A stretch of DNA of 64,000 bases, from contig OX439036.1 in assembly GCA_949317995.1 (NCBI GenBank), positions 4,891,207-4,955,206 of the forward strand, written 5' to 3'. The position numbers were made by a program, and so were the translations under genes. Within the stretch, counting starts at the first letter, position 1, and every line of letters starts with the position of its first letter. Of this stretch, positions 18,771-32,424 are shown piece after piece. Under the pieces are notes generated by a model. It made no database searches. It worked only from the letters and a program-made list of their open reading frames with translations, and was not told the origin of the DNA. The stretch is from Acholoe squamosa. Taxonomy: Eukaryota; Annelida; Polychaeta; Phyllodocida; Polynoidae.

Positions 18771-18918
18771 TCACTGACGTGTGGGAGACCTCACTGACGT
18801 GTGGGAGACCTCACTGACGTGTGGGAGACCTCACTGACGTGTGGGAGACCTCACTGACGTGTGGGAGATCTCATTGATGTGTGGGAGATCTCACTGGTGT
18901 GTGGGAGATCTCACTGGT
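18771..18918 (-). repeat. 20-bp leader minisatellite of element 1, about 7-8 copies
   Basis: The unit in element orientation is AGGTCTCCCACACGTCAGTG. It lies immediately upstream of the gag frame in the untranslated leader. Units furthest from gag carry ATC in place of GTC. The same array in element 2 has expanded to roughly 30 copies. Confidence 0.92.
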
Positions 18919-18984
18919 GACCTTGGTGGGTATGGTGTCAAGGTCAAGGTCACTGGGTGGGTGGAGTGGGTCTTACTGTGTGTA

Positions 18985-19095
18985 TGCGGTACCAGCTTTA
19001 ATTTACTGTGTGCATGATTGTTCCCAGTTGCGGTACCAGCTTTAACTTACTGTGTGCATGATTGTTTTTAGTTGTGTTACCAGCTTTAAATTTTA
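18985..19095 (-). repeat. Short direct repeat in the leader of element 1
   Basis: The block ACCAGCTTTAA.TTACTGTG followed by TGCATGATTGTT occurs about two and a half times. In element 2 only one diverged version is visible (about 47095-47140), so the leader varies between copies. Confidence 0.65.
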
Positions 19096-19123
19096 TGAGC
19101 CTGTGAGATATGGGATCTTAGTA

Positions 19124-19141
19124 GGATGTTCTCCACCACTT
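19124..19141 (-). other. Putative primer-binding site of element 1
   Basis: Directly after the 5' LTR the element reads AAGTGGTGGAGAACATCC. The part TGGTGGAGA agrees with the 3' end of a typical animal tRNA-Ala, then diverges. The match is short and offset by 3 bp, so the primer tRNA is uncertain. The sequence is identical in element 2 (47040-47057). Confidence 0.4.
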
Positions 19142-20491
19142 TGTCATACTAGTAATTGGCATGATCAAGTTGTCATATGAGAAATATCATATGACTAGTG
19201 GTGTAAGGAGTAAATACATCAGGCTCATATAAAATAATGTTATTTCCAGTTGTCACTGGTTTATTCAGCTTTAGGCAACATGTAAGAAATATCAATCATA
19301 CAGTAGTTGGTATGTAGGTAATTAGTACATACAGTAAACATACAGTAATTTATAAAGTACAATGTTCAGTTCCACTCCACCTGTGAGGTATTAATAATAC
19401 AGTGTCCAGCATACTTCTAGGTGGGTTCCCACACCTAGCTCCTGACCTGCTGCTTAGAGGAATAATGTAATAATGGATAACTTTACCCTCTGGTGGAAGT
19501 CTTGAAGAAGATAGCCTCTGGCCACTAATGGTAGGAAACCAATGCCTGTCTAGCATAGTTTCACCATAGTGCAGTGGTATAGCAGGTAGCAGGAGATGAC
19601 TGGAGATGTTACCTCTAGAGCGGTTCTTGGTGATGTGTCCTCCTGGAGGTGCAGACAGGCTATTTGTAGCAAATCTTGGAAAAGCACCTCCAGACTGACT
19701 GGAGCCAGCAGCATCTGCCTAACTGTACAATTGTTTGAGGGGACCCTTTCAAGTGTCACAGGGGGACAAAGCACCCCCATGGACGCCGCTATGGCCCCCA
19801 TTGTCTCGGTCGGTTCTGCATCTTTAGACCCTCATATCTCGGCCGTTTATGCTTGTATAACCGCCATTTTGGGCATGCGCAGAGCTGAATGTGCCAAGAT
19901 TATAATGCCCGCTGGATAGGCGCGTAACTCCCGCCGGTTTGTCTGTAGCTCACTCGGAGGTCGATTCAGTCTCCATGGCGTAACTTCCTTAATACTGGGA
20001 GTTCCGCCTTGATCTTGGGCTCATTCTGACCGTCTAATTATGGGCTTTCCATAGAATTTTTGATATTTGACCTAGGTCGCTCAGGAGCGACGCTAGAGCG
20101 ACCGGAAGGTTATGGCGTCGTGCTTATGTAACCCATTGTTCAGTCCTTAGAGTGCTCAGACACTCATGACGGCGTCAGCGGTGCTCAGGCACCCGTGACG
20201 GCCGGTTGCATTCACTTACAAGTTATTAATTTGTGCATTGAACCATGAGGTCGCACACTGAGACCCTTATTCTTATTATATTGTGCAGTGAACCATTAGG
20301 TCGGACCTTTTGATGTCATAAACTCAGTCTAACTGACTGTGGCTGGTGTGCAGTGGGGCATGAACGCTCTTATGTAAAGTTTGAGCGCTCTTATAGCTCT
20401 TAGAACCAACCTATGTATTAATTTCATAGATATTTCTTTGATTAATACAAAATATGTTACAATTTATGGAATAATAAAATGGTATATCATA
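19142..20491 (-). repeat. 5' LTR of element 1
   Basis: This 1,350-bp LTR is nearly identical to 4620-5969. It carries the same hairpin cluster and the AATAAA signal. In element orientation it begins TATGATATACC, so the usual TG terminus is preceded by two extra bases, and it ends in CA. The 4-bp duplication GATG follows at 20492-20495. Confidence 0.95.
20390..20395 (-). promoter_or_regulatory. Candidate TATA box in the 5' LTR of element 1
   Basis: TATAAG in the context AGCTATAAGAGC lies about 100 bp into the LTR in element orientation. Element 2 has two such words (60448-60453 and 60469-60474). No transcription start can be seen from sequence. Confidence 0.3.
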
Positions 20492-20731
20492 GATGAACCA
20501 GAGTACAAGTGGCATTCCTAGAAGAAGGGTGCATGTGCATGGGCTCACTGGTGAGGCTGGGGGGGGGGGTTAGGGTAACGTGACCGTGTAGTGCACTACC
20601 CCCTCTGTAGACTGTACACTTAGGGTCCACCCTTTACAGACCACCTCATTCCTTAGTGGCTATAAGGTCCATTGTTGTCATGATGCACCAATGCAGTGCT
20701 GGTGAGTCTGCCAGTAATGAATCCATAGACC

Positions 20732-20852
20732 CTGGAGGCCATTTCTTAACAGGCTTCGACTGCATCCTCCCAGTCGTACCAAAATACCCATAGAAATCCC
20801 CTCGGGATTTTGCAGTCGTAGTAATGTGTAGTACCTTAAAAATGGCCTCCTG
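20732..20852. mobile_element. Short MITE with CAGGAGGCCATTTCTTAA ends
   Basis: The left end CTGGAGGCCATTTCTTAACA and the right end (inverted) CAGGAGGCCATTTTTAAGG form imperfect inverted repeats around a core containing GCAGTCGTAGTA. The same ends border the MITE that hosts element 2 (45737 and 61893). It has no coding capacity. A duplicated target is not obvious. Confidence 0.6.
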
Positions 20853-22831
<1,979 letters not shown>

Positions 22832-23164
22832 CATAGGGGTCAAATCGTACCACTCCCAGTCTTGAAAAACGATTTAAACTAGAATTATACAAAAGGACAA
22901 CTTAAGAAATAGTGTATTCTGGCATACAACCTGAGAATAGCACAATATATGTCTCAAGAGGACTCGGCCAGTATGGCTTGTGAGATATACTAATAGATAC
23001 CTTACCTCAGAAGGCCGTGTATGCAGCCATACACAAACTGCATTACATGCCTAGAACAATTCTGATGTGATCAGAACCGGAAATTGCTGATGTCAGCATG
23101 TGTACACTTGTGCAGAGTGTGGTCTTTAAGGTGCTCACCCTGCCTCACTTTCTGGTTGTTGGCA

Positions 23165-23640
23165 GAATCACGTAGACCAGGAGGGTGTTGCTCCTATAGT
23201 AAAAGGAAGAGCTGGCTAAAAATACCCTCATTTCCAGTCCTTTCTTTTCATGTAGCTATTACTTGTCCCTTTTGTTGCTCACAAGTGGTCATTCGAGTAT
23301 GGTGCTAAAAAAGGGGGATTTGAGTAGGTACCTAGTTGGAGAAGTCAGTCAGTATAATATACTATAGAGTGTGTGGCAGGTACATGAGTAGGTACCTGAT
23401 TGTACAGCTCTCTCTGTTTTAAACAAGGCAGGTGACTTTTCAGACTGATGTGGTGAGTGCAAGTACTTTGGTGAAGCAGTGCACGACTTGTTTAGAAAAG
23501 AGGGCACATACTCATAGCTCTTTTTACAATAGGAGTGTCCTCTGTCTCTTTGTACTGAAATCAGGACACATCTGGGCACTTCCGGTTTCAGCTGCCAAAC
23601 ACCCCCTGGTGGCACAAAGGTGAACAACTCTACAGCAGTG
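23165..23640 (+). repeat. Dispersed repeat, inverted partner at 63230-63610
   Basis: The blocks GACCAGGAGGGTGTTGCTCC, GGTACCTA..GGAGAAGTCAGTCAGTATA, CTATAGAGTGTGTG and CAAGGCAGGTGACTTTTCAG occur in the same order, reverse-complemented, at 63230-63610. Both copies have indels and are old. The family is unknown and no coding frame is shared. Confidence 0.75.
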
Positions 23641-24286
23641 TTTGAAAGACTAGTTTCCTGTTTGAGGCTAACTGGTGAAGGTCAGGGGGTCAAATACTGT
23701 ATCTTCTATTGCCTCTGATAGAATACAGCTTCAAAAGGATGTGCCTTAAACTCTGACTGGATTCTTCCTATTTTAGGTCTCATTTGAAAGAAAACATGTA
23801 GGGCTTCAAAAGAAAGGCATATTTGTGCATGTCAGTCCGCTATTTTCTTAGATATGGTGGCCCAAAGTTGAAAAATGGCCAAAAATAGGCTTTTTTAAAA
23901 TTCCCATCTTATTCCATGCCCTACAGCATCAAGCCAAGCAGTAAAAGATCACCATAATTTTATCCATTCCTTGGTGGGGGTTCTTTTTAAGTTTCCTAAG
24001 GTATGTGGTTTGAAGGTGATATGTTTCAATTCCTTTTTACCCTATCCATTCTCAAAATTATTAAACCTCTGTAAAGCATATTAAAAAATAATTCCTCAGC
24101 ATTTTTATGTTTACCCATAGAAGGGGTCTATATAGGTGAGTTTTTGGTAAAGAAATTCTGTATGTTTCTTCAATATAAATTGTTCTGGGACTATTTTACC
24201 TATCATACAGTGTGTATCTATTGGTGATGTGTTAATTTTAAAAAAATAACGTGTCTCTCCACCTACTCATAATATTATGAGTGGTT

Positions 24287-25035
24287 TAAAAGCTTTTACG
24301 AAGCCTTTATATATGTATAACTGTGTGTTTCACGACTGATGGATATTATTTCTATTTCTTAATTGATATTTTTTAACTAACTTTTAGGTGCCTGAACTAA
24401 CTTAATGTTATGTAAAGTAGTAAAATACAGGTGTGGGTAGTATTTGAAGCCTAGTTGATAAAATTTCACCTTACAGTCCCCTCGGTGTCAATATTAGGTT
24501 AAAATAAGGTGAAATTTAATATTCTGTCTGCCCCTAAGAACAGTTAATAGGTAAATTTTGTACATTTATTGACCTTGAGCAGTAGCCCAAGGTCTCTAGT
24601 AACTGTGTATATAAGGGCATTATGATTGGAAAGGTTTAAGTGCTTCTATGAGGAATTTATCTATCTATATGCTTGTTACACGACTGACCATTATTATTTC
24701 CTTTTTTTAATTCATATTTGTTGACTAACTTTCAGGTGCCCGGGCTAGCCTAATGTTATTTAAAATAACAGTAGACAGGTGTGGGTAGTGTTTGAAGCCC
24801 AATTTCATGGTCCCAGCTCATAATTTCTCACATTACGATCCTCTCAGTTTTGAGATTTGGTTAAAAGAATGGTGATTTTTAACTTTCTGACCATCCCAAG
24901 GACCCAATATGGGTAGATATTGTACATTTATTGATCTTAAACAGTAGGCCAAGGTCTCTAGTAACTATGTATGTAAGGGCATTGTGACTGGAAAGGTTTG
25001 GGTGCTTCTATAAGGCATTTATCTAAGTATTACTG
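24287..25035. repeat. Tandem duplication of about 365 bp
   Basis: Two copies (about 24287-24660 and 24650-25035) share CACGACTGA, AACTAACTTT.AGGTGCC, CAGGTGTGGGTAGT.TTTGAAG, TGTACATTTATTGA and CAAGGTCTCTAGTAACT in order. Identity is perhaps 80%, so the duplication is old. No coding frame survives. Confidence 0.75.
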
Positions 25036-25182
25036 CCTGTTACGCAACTGACCAAAATCCATTAATCAGGACATTTTTTTTTTGCTGGTGACCACATACT
25101 GAATTTACTTGATAAATGGTGATTGTTTAATCAAGTATACATACTGAGGATAAAATAAATTGGTTTTCATGCTTATACAATG

Positions 25183-25260
25183 AATTGTGGATCAACAGGG
25201 TAAAAGGTACGCCTGGGAGGGGGTGCGCGGGCATACCTTTTACTGTGTTGATCCACAATT
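25183..25260. repeat. 78-nt hairpin with 31-bp stem
   Basis: The arms 25183-25213 and 25230-25260 begin AATTGTGGATCAACA and end AAAAGGTAyGCC, pairing with about three mismatches around a 16-nt G-rich loop. The size is like a microRNA precursor or a small foldback element. No family match is recognised. Confidence 0.7.
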
Positions 25261-27176
25261 TTAAGCCAGTGAGATCAAAGTTGAGATTGTGTTTTAGAAA
25301 TTTAAGAAAAATGCTAATCTCTGCAAAATGTGACATGCCATAATTTCAAAACTTTACATGCCTTAGTTCTAGTCTTTGGTACTCTAATACTACACTATTG
25401 TACTAGTTTGCACATGCAATATGTTAATGATAGGGTATTTATTGAAGAAGTTACACATATCAAAATTTATTTTGATCAGTCATGTAACAGAAAATATGTT
25501 TTTATGGTGAGTGTGATAAAAACTGACCCCCGGGAGTAAATGACTTGAATTAACCTTTTCATAAAGCCAAGATATAGGGCTATCAATAAAATAAAGTCTT
25601 ATAATGTAATGCTGAATTTGCTTTGATGACTCATTGAAAATGGTAACTGACATAACTCAGCAGCTCTCCAGTTTTATCTTTTTACTCTGAGGTACGATGG
25701 GGTGCTTACCCTGACGTTAATATAGCTATATAAGGTGCATTGGGATCACTTTGACACCAATTAAACATGTACTACAACGCCGGCTATGATGTACATGTAG
25801 GATTTGAGCTTAGTTGCATGACACCTGTATAATGCATTCACTGAGGGATCAAACCTCTTTTCTTACAATCAACACTGTAAAAAGAAAAAGCCGTCCAAAT
25901 AACAATGAAACCCTTGGCCTACAGTTGACAGATCCGTCATTATTTACACAGATATATACCCTGTACCAACTGGGGCGTCAGTGCAGAAACTAGACTGCTT
26001 CACTGCAAAATAATCATGGTGATTCACTGTTCAGTTTTACAAGGATCCCTGGTAGATTCAAGAGATACGTTTTGCAGTGTGGCTTCTTAGAATTATGGTA
26101 ACCTATTTTGGATATTATAACTTAAAATGGATGCCTAGGGACGTAAAACATTAGAAATATAAAAGTTCGTAGACTAGTTGAAGTGGAAATGAAGGTGACA
26201 ACGTTAGACATCAATCACATGCTTTAAGTTTCAGAGAAATAGTTTTATGGATGAATGGATGTGAGGATGACGTGGGTGGAAATGGCATGGATTGAAATGT
26301 CTGTAAGATTTTGTAGAACTCAAATAAAACACCTGTGATCCATCAACTAGTTTTCCAACAGATTCAAACTCATTCTTACATGGGCAAACTACGAAACAAA
26401 CTAAATGAATAGATACAGGAATAAATAAAGATTCAGAAAGTTAAACATTCAGCTATAAAATCCACAAAAATATGACATTATGCGCTTTTTGAAGTTGTCT
26501 CCAATGGCAAACCGTACCCAACAGGGGAGTTACTACAGGACTATTGATTGTCATCAGTCCAGCATACACTCCTCCGACAGAGACTGCTTTCTTTTAATTC
26601 TTAAGAAAATAATTCTTAAGAAAAGTCACACCAGGAGACCCACTCCTGTGATAAAACCACAGCGATCGGCAAGCGATGTCTGTCAGGATTTGCAAATATC
26701 AACAACTTTTGATACCTGCAATGTTCAACTGTCGAACAATCTATTGGACATTATACCACTATTCTGCCACCTCCCTTACTGTTATGCCCTCTCCTACCAG
26801 TGCATTATAAGAGCATATATTTATATACGCACATGTTCATTTTCAGGATTTTTAGATATACTTTTCTGAGGTCAAGTTGGACAGTGGGGAGACATACAAA
26901 TTCAGTCTCGCCATTGTTTCAATGTGAAAAATCTACCCAACTCATATGAAAATTGAACCCCGGCTGCAGTGGAGGTAGACAGAAGCCTTACGCATAGCGC
27001 CACGTTGGACAGTGAAGAATTCCAATGCGAAAGTAAATAAAATCTAAGCTGTGGTCCTAGTCCTATGTTTGCACTCAGTTTTCGTCTTGAATCCAACCTT
27101 GTCATGTTATAATATCAAAATCCCAAGAAGTATTCGATCCATAGATGAGGAATGCGTGCTAATTTTCTCCATTTTG
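25261..27176. other. Intron DNA with no recognised gene
   Basis: Contains a second copy of the AAGCCAAGATATAGGGCTA repeat (about 25563-25620) and a dispersed-repeat fragment (about 25985-26080). A 129-codon open frame at 26480-26869 has no domain features. Confidence 0.5.
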
Positions 27177-27384
27177 TTCAATATAAATAAGAATCCAATG
27201 ATTTTTCTATCGTAATCGAGTCACGGTCCGCCATTCTGGTGTGCCTCCTTGCCTGACGAAAGTGTGTCAGTGGCCCGGATGTAGATATAGGTCAATACGC
27301 CGCAGTTAAAAAAGAGGCTGACAATGTCGGACCGTGACTCGTTACGATGGAAAAATCAATGGATTCTTCTTTATTTTGAATATA
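27177..27384. mobile_element. Foldback MITE with about 55-bp inverted repeats
   Basis: The left arm ends ATCGTAATCGAGTCACGGTC at 27230. The right arm starts with its inverse CGGACCGTGACTCGTTACG at 27328 and continues through AAAAATCAATGGATTCTTCT, matching AAGAATCCAATGATTTTTCT on the left. Inner sequence is about 100 bp. No transposase. Confidence 0.75.
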
Positions 27385-28590
27385 TCAGACATATCAAGCA
27401 TGGAGGGATCATCTAGAATGTCTAAGGATGTGTATGTTTTAATATATCGGCATGTCAAAGTTGCATTCCATACGAAAAGTGTGAGTAAACACAGCAGTAC
27501 CTCTCCCGGCAAGGAACAATAACAATGGCTTTGTCACAATTATAATGAATTTTTGTGACAAATGTACCCAAACCCCATGTTTATTATAGTTTCTATTCAT
27601 TGAATGTCATGAGAATAGAAAGGACAATAGAAAGTTGACTAGATTCACCTTAGACCACCATCATAAGCATGAAATAATCACTAAGCTTAATGACTGACAC
27701 CTATTTCATGTTATTCTGGAAAAGACAAAGCAATTTCCTTCCTGCCAAGCTGTTGTACTTTCTCAAGTCTCTCATTCTTATGCAGTGTGTACAAATATAC
27801 ATGCACACGTAAATATGTGTGGCTGACATCTTTGGAGACTTTGACATGTTAATACCCCCCCCAGTAAATGAGAAAACAAACAAAAGACATATTTTTTTAA
27901 TGTATATACCCTAAATCTCATTCAAAGCATTTAGACATCTAAACACAAAAATTCATAAACATCTAAAAACAAAAATTCATAGATATATAAGTTTAAACCT
28001 CAACACCTAGATTTCTAAACACTTGAGCTAAGCAGATTGTTTGGCTAAACATGTGAGGGAAATTAATGTGATTACAAAAACGTTTCAAGAATATGTTTAG
28101 AATTGTGTTTAGTATCTAAACACCATTTTTGCAGTGTGGTATAAACGCAATATGGCATAAATTTGACAGCCCATTGTTTGTATATTGACGAATATTGCAT
28201 GAGTCGAAGTCCCCTTTTTCCATTATTAGCATTAGAATGAGAAACATGGAAAAGTATGGAAAAATTGGCAGAATCAGCAAAATGTCGCCCAAACTGAGGG
28301 CAGTTGAAACAGCACTTCAGGTTGGCACGTCGGTAGACATCTGCAATTGGCAAATGCAGCCTGCCCAAAGTTGCCTCCTTTGGTATATTGGCTGCCGTAC
28401 AAGGTCAGACGTGGGCCGTGAAAAGGGGCAAAGATCAGACGAGTATTTTACAGCTATTGAGATATAGAGGTGGGGGCGTACATAAAGAACTCATAGAATC
28501 AGCCTCACACACTCATGCCTTCGTTTATCCTTAGCTCTTTAAAGGCTGGAGAAGTATAAAAGCATGAAATCGATGCATGTAGCACTGATG
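27385..28590. other. Intron DNA, AT-rich, no recognised gene
   Basis: A stretch at 27920-28130 repeats short words such as ATCTAAACAC and AAAAATTCATA, looking like a degenerate low-complexity repeat. No exon is supported. Confidence 0.5.
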
Positions 28591-28599
28591 AGTTCCTTG

Positions 28600-30430
28600 C
28601 CAGATCTGCATTCATGCATCATGACAGGCCAAAAAGGTCGGCATGATGCACCGATCATTTGATCTGATGAGCAGATTCTACAGAACTCTGTCATGTTGCA
28701 TCAAGAATGGGCATAATGCATAAATATATCAGCAGTCCCTATAATATGGATTACTTTATTGTATAATGCCTTTCGCCATTATAATGCTTGAATGCAGGCC
28801 TGGCAGGTTACTCGCCAGCAGTACATTGTCGTTATCAGTAAATCGAATGCATTTCCATTAGTTCACAGAGTGAGTATTATTTATTGCTTCTTGATATGTG
28901 CAATGTTTCCCTGAAAGGGTTATGAGATAGCTGGTATGTTATTTCACCCATATCTATATTACTGTATTGGCAATAGAGGGTAACTGTCCTCCGACCCCAT
29001 TTATAGAGACCGCCATTCTGCTTCGACTCTCTCTGAAAGCGCGGGAGGTTTTTATTAATCAAGTTAATTGCCCCAGTTTCTGAATGTCGAGACCCCCCTC
29101 GCTGACACCTGGAACTTGAATGATAAATTGTCCCCGGCACTGACAAACAACACAAAAGCTCACTCTAGATGATATCCGCCTGCTTCAATGGCACAATGGT
29201 ATAGATAATGATAATTCTCTCCTAGCTCTGTGTGCCTTAACTCATTTAACCCTATAAGGGCTGTTGGTGCAGGAATGCCATTGGTCTTCATGATGCAGCA
29301 ATGCAGCTCTTTGTGCATCATGCTTAAATCAAAGGGTTGACACAGTCCTGGAGGGTTGGTATGATGCACCAATGAAGTGCTGGTAAGCAGTCTCACCAGC
29401 ACTTCATTGGTGCATCATGAAGACCATTGGGCATAATGCATTGGCAGCCTTTAGTAGAATAAGGAGTGAAAAGCATTATTTGAAGCATCGTGCGAAGCCT
29501 GTAGGGGTTTATTTTGTTACTTTCAAAGGGACGGCATGATGTACAAATGCAGTCCTGGCCAAAAGATAGACCAGGTCTGCATTCATGCATGGTTATGGTG
29601 CATGGATGTAATAAACTGATGCACTGGTAAGCCTTAACCCTCTGAGCCCCGCTGATGCAGTAAGGCATCATTCCCATAGGTCAGCATGACGCACAAATGA
29701 AGTGCTGGCGAGACTGCTTGCCAGCACTTCATTCAAGCATCATGCCGACCTTCCAGGAGTTTATGTATCAACCCTGGAGAGTCGCCATGATGTGTCAATG
29801 AAGTGCTGGCAAGCACTCTTGCCAGCGCTTCATTGGTGCATCATGACGACCAACGGGCATGATGCACTCCTGCATCAATGGCCTTTAAAGGGTTAACCGA
29901 CTGAGGGCGCTGATGCATTAATACATCATGCATACCAGTGGTGCTCATGATGCATGGTGAGTAGCTTTCCGGGTCAATGAATCTGACCCCTTGGGGTTGA
30001 TACACTTATAACCACTAGTGGAGGGTCGGTCAGTATGATGCGCCAATGAAGTGCAAGTAGAACACGCTGTTGTGGGATGATCATACTGTTATACGTGTAA
30101 AAATTGCCTTCTGGTCACAGACATGAGGCAACAATGAAGTGCACATAGGTCTTCATGATGTAGGAATACAGCCCTTGTGGGTACCTCGCCAGGTCTACCT
30201 TCATGTATCATGCTGAAATCAAAGGGTGCATACAGTCAGGGAGGATGGGCATGATGTACCAATGAAGTGCTAGCAAGACGGCTTGCCAGCACTACGTTGG
30301 TGCCTTATGACGACCCTCCGGGAGTGTATCAATCCCATAGGGTGGGCATGATGCCCTCGCAAGTTACTCATCAGGGCTTTATTCATGCCAATTGATCTCA
30401 TAACGCATTAATGCATCAGCGACCCTTAAA
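28600..30430. repeat. Cluster of palindromic units (GATGCACCAATGAAGTGCTGG family)
   Basis: About 1.8 kb made of repeated hairpin units. The best is 29361-29418: a perfect 24-bp stem with a 10-nt loop, built from ATGATGCACCAATGAAGTGC and its inverse. Others lie at about 29683-29745 (perfect 14-bp inner stem AATGAAGTGCTGGC), 29785-29853 and 30246-30311. The loops often read AAGCAGTCT or a close variant. Between hairpins are ordinary intron words such as CCTGGAGGGTnGGTATGATG. Isolated copies occur throughout the window. They are repeats and do not encode protein. Confidence 0.85.
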
Positions 30431-32037
30431 GAGCTAATTATAATAATCCCAGGTTTTTAATTAATAGCGAGTTCAGGATATGAGTCAAGCCGGGTGTCAC
30501 AATCTGGACCGTTTACTTTTTCAGGTTTCCTTCCGATGATGAATTGGGCTCGTTGTGTTTCCGCCATTTTCTTGATGCGTCCTGCTGGTCGGGATAAAAG
30601 CGAGTGTTGAGATTAATGATGGGTGGGGTTTGTCAAAATGATTGGGGCTGAGGGAGATGGGTATAGTTATTATTGGGAGGGGACTGGACGATGGAAGGGA
30701 AAGTGGCTTGACACTATGCTGCTGCTGAGAAATGGTATGACTGTGATTGTATAAGTACTCATATGTAAAGGATGGTCATATGTCTTGCTGTGCTGTGTAC
30801 ATCATCGTAGAAAGATTAAAAGCCATTTGAGAATGGTTATAAAGGTGACATTACGACAAGCGTAGGTTAGAGATACTAGTATTTTAGAGTTGGAAATGGG
30901 TTGGGGGGTGTTTGTTTTTGTCATAGCTTATTGACCACACTAGTAATAATGGATAAGGTTTGTATGAACTTTGTTGTATGCTTTTTGGCATGTAATGGCA
31001 CATAATGTAGTTCTATCAAGCAAATGGAAAGCAATATTAGATAAGACGTAATGTTATTTGCCTATTAATATATGTGAATAGTTGGATAATTAATTACTAA
31101 AAATAAGAGTATACTGCTTTGAAATATTCTTAATTAGAAATCAAGCCATGACGATTGTATATCATGATATAGTTCACAATTTCATTTTCATTTGCACAGA
31201 TAATGTATTAGAGCATATTGAGTCAGGTACACAGGAGCGTAATGTTGGCCCATATTGCGCCCGAAAAACATGTATGATGGCAAGCAATAAAATCTTTTTG
31301 AAATTGAAATTGAATTCTAAGTAATAAAAGAGGGGCAAAGTGTCTTTTCTTCTCAAGCACCACAAGTTATCTCAAAACTGTAAGTGTTGATATATGAAAA
31401 GGTGTCTATCCCATAATACCTTACGGATGAGGCACACCTCACCTAAAAGGCACACCCTCAGTTTTTTGTAAGAACTATGTATTAAATACTTGATTTTCTG
31501 CAGTTTTGGTAAAACATACAAGGCTAGCCCTGCCTTGGCTCACCCTGACTAGGTGGCTTGGTAGAATGCCTTTGGATGGGTGTTTGATTTCATAAGTTTT
31601 ATAACAATGGCAGAGTATCTTAACCCTTTAGGAACCATACTTTGTATTAACCCTGGTGTTGCAGGTTGAGGAAAGTTGGCATAATGCTTGTTTTCAGGTC
31701 AGGGGAAAATAATGGGGCTGTAGTGGCACTCAAATGGAGTATGTGCTCTTATCATCTCCTGCTACTTTCATGCATTAGGCAAATACTGCCGGTAGAGATT
31801 GATGCATGAATGTAGCCACAACAATTTGGTACTTTTCAACATTGTAAATTAACTCCATCGCAAATTCACCCCTGGGGAATTATGCAAGCACCACAAGCCA
31901 GTAACTTAGTCAACTGCTATGTTGTCTCAGAAAAAGATGATCCTCACTCCTTGCTCGACAACAATGCATATGAATTGTTACAAGTATCGGACAGGTATTG
32001 ACAGCTTTTCCTCTTTTTTTCCCCCTCTATCTTACAG
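30431..32037. other. Intron DNA upstream of the CUB exon
   Basis: No gene or strong repeat recognised. The last bases form the polypyrimidine tract and acceptor (TTTTTTTCCCCCTCTATCTT then ACAG) of the next exon. Confidence 0.55.
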
Positions 32038-32424
32038 TTGAGAGGCCACTAAAATTCCCATGCACCACATCCCACATCAAGACTACCCAACACCCAGTGG
32101 GCTACATCTCCAACGTACCCGCAATTGAAGTCCCGCCTGAACCCACGCGGTGTCCATGGGTAATAAAAGCAGAACGTGGACAACGAGTTAACATCACACT
32201 GTATGACTTCTCTGTGGCTATCGGGAGACAGACGGATAATGGTGTATGCTTGGTGTATGCCATAATCAAGGAGGAGGATACTCAGACGGAGGTCACGATA
32301 TGTCGAGGGTCACAACGAGTAAGGAATGTGTTCACGTCCGAAACCCCAAGCATGGAGATCTTGATTATCACAGATGCATCAGGGACATTTGATGGAGAAG
32401 GACAGTTTATGCTGAAATATGAAG
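32038..32424 (+). CDS. Internal exon encoding a CUB-like domain
   Basis: This 387-bp exon runs from acceptor TTACAG (32032-32037) to donor GTGAGT (32425-32430), with phase-1 borders on both sides, giving about 129 residues. The peptide has a CUB-like layout: a first cysteine in LKFPC, then CPWVIKAERGQRVNITLYDF, which matches the C-x-W-x-I..G..v.i...df core, then GVCLVYAIIKE, a TICRG turn and a final GQFMLKYEG strand. CUB domains bind proteins or glycans in secreted and membrane proteins. In frame it joins the SUEL exon on one side and the Sushi-like exon on the other. Reading continues open past the donor to a stop at 32532, which is intron sequence. Confidence 0.8.

Larger units (their letters stand above)
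4620..20491 (-). mobile_element. Element 1: intact Ty3/gypsy-type LTR retroelement with env and an antisense ORF (errantivirus-like)
   Basis: A 15,872-bp element lies on the minus strand, bounded by two 1,350-bp LTRs and a 4-bp target duplication, GATG (4616-4619 and 20492-20495). In element orientation it holds the 5' LTR, primer-binding region, leader minisatellite, gag, pol, env, a convergent antisense ORF, AT-rich arrays, polypurine tract and 3' LTR. All three main genes are open. The LTRs differ at about three positions (near 5250, 5391 and 5517 versus their right-hand partners), so insertion was recent. It lies antisense to the host lectin gene in the intron between the SUEL and CUB exons. 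The Ty3/gypsy assignment rests on the order protease-RT-RNase H-integrase and the 4-bp duplication. The errantivirus-like label rests on the F-type envelope gene. Confidence 0.93.

Noticed and set aside
18391-18774. Gag start at the GTG at 18774
   Set aside because: GTG is not a normal start in animals. The first ATG is at 18390. The open upstream frame is noted as a possible extension.
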